This document shows positions 14,061-14,180 of a stretch of 14,180 nucleotides of DNA, one piece after another (the first letter of the stretch is position 1; each line of letters begins with the position of its first letter). The DNA lies in contig JADFQT010000028.1 of the NCBI GenBank assembly GCA_022561675.1, forward strand, positions 1 through 14,180, read 5' to 3'. The translations under genes were made by a program, and so were the position numbers. The notes beneath the pieces were generated by a model, which was given only the letters and a program-made list of their open reading frames with translations, searched no databases and was not told where the DNA came from. The stretch comes from Chloroflexota bacterium (GTDB lineage: Bacteria; Chloroflexota; Dehalococcoidia; Lucifugimonadales; UBA3495).

Positions 14061-14180
14061 CGAGTCAATCGGCGACGGAACCCTGGTGGAAGCAGCCCTC
14101 GCTCTGGCTGACCGGGATTGGCCAGTCCTGCCGGTGTGTTGGCCTACCCAGGATGGAGAGTGTGGCTGTGGTCGCGCCCA
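14038..14180 (+). CDS. Start of a bifunctional DNA primase/polymerase-like protein, cut by window edge
   Basis: The frame opens after TGA 14026-14028 and runs to the window end without a stop; only 47 codons are visible. From the middle it reads LVEAALALADRDWPVLPVCW then PTQDGECGCGRA. This matches the first helix and strand of the N-terminal prim-pol domain ('Al.la.rGWpVfPl...'), followed by the Cys-x-Cys-Gly segment that usually precedes a GKHP motif. Such proteins prime and extend DNA for replication of integrative elements and plasmids. The start is uncertain: GTG 14038, TTG 14041, TTG 14053 and GTG 14086 are candidates without a clear ribosome site. The first three overlap the end of the excisionase-like gene, hinting at translational coupling. 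Confidence 0.55.
   Translation, partial: MLIPPLVSESIGDGTLVEAALALADRDWPVLPVCWPTQDGECGCGRA

Larger units (their letters stand above)
11549..14180. mobile_element. Left end of an integrative element (integrase, unknown protein, excisionase-like, prim-pol start)
   Basis: From the tandem 11-mers onward, the gene content changes from housekeeping to a typical integrative plasmid/prophage-like module. A tyrosine integrase lies at the edge, followed by an uncharacterised protein. A divergent small HTH protein of excisionase type and a replication-primase-like gene continue past the right edge. The base composition of the 12.7-14.0 kb stretch looks less GC-rich than the arg cluster by eye. No tRNA target is visible at the left junction. 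The true left boundary is uncertain by some tens of bases. Confidence 0.7.

Overview
The window looks like a chromosomal segment of a GC-rich, uncultured bacterium, most likely Chloroflexota (Dehalococcoidia/SAR202-like). This is an inference from three things: the argJ-argB-argD cluster with a giant UPF0182 membrane protein inside it, the mix of GTG/TTG starts, and the general protein styles. No rRNA or tRNA is present to fix the taxonomy.

Layout. (1) 1-5995, minus strand: an arginine biosynthesis cluster read right to left, argJ, argB, a 902-residue UPF0182 integral membrane protein and argD (its 3' end is cut off by the window edge). A sigma70-like promoter bracketed by two near-identical direct repeats lies before argJ. 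A second promoter and a long G/C-tract palindrome lie between argB and the UPF0182 gene. (2) 5996-6431: divergent intergenic region with the argJ promoter, a REP-like palindrome and a good forward promoter. (3) 6432-7671, plus strand: two overlapping MaoC-fold (hotdog) hydratase subunits, then a small gene whose reading frame contains an in-frame TGA exactly at the second redox position of the Rdx/SelW CxxC/CxxU motif. I read this as a SelW-like selenoprotein of 97 residues with a candidate bacterial SECIS hairpin just downstream of the TGA. A clear rho-independent terminator follows. (4) 7797-9585, plus strand: a pentapeptide-repeat protein and a BioD-like P-loop plus DRTGG protein. (5) 9668-11433, minus strand: a small ABM-type alpha/beta-barrel protein and a CPA2 cation:proton antiporter with an extended -10 promoter. 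(6) 11549-14180: the left end of an integrative element, with a tandem 11-mer next to a tyrosine integrase, an uncharacterised protein with a possible HTH-like N-terminus, a divergent excisionase-like HTH protein and the start of a prim-pol-type replication protein. The element runs off the right edge.

The most notable item is the recoded SelW-like gene. An ordinary gene caller would truncate it to a 72-residue ORF starting after the TGA and lose the active site. TGA also serves as a normal stop in this window (argB and the first MaoC gene), so general reassignment of TGA is not the explanation. No sel genes are visible here, so selenocysteine insertion rests on the rest of the genome.
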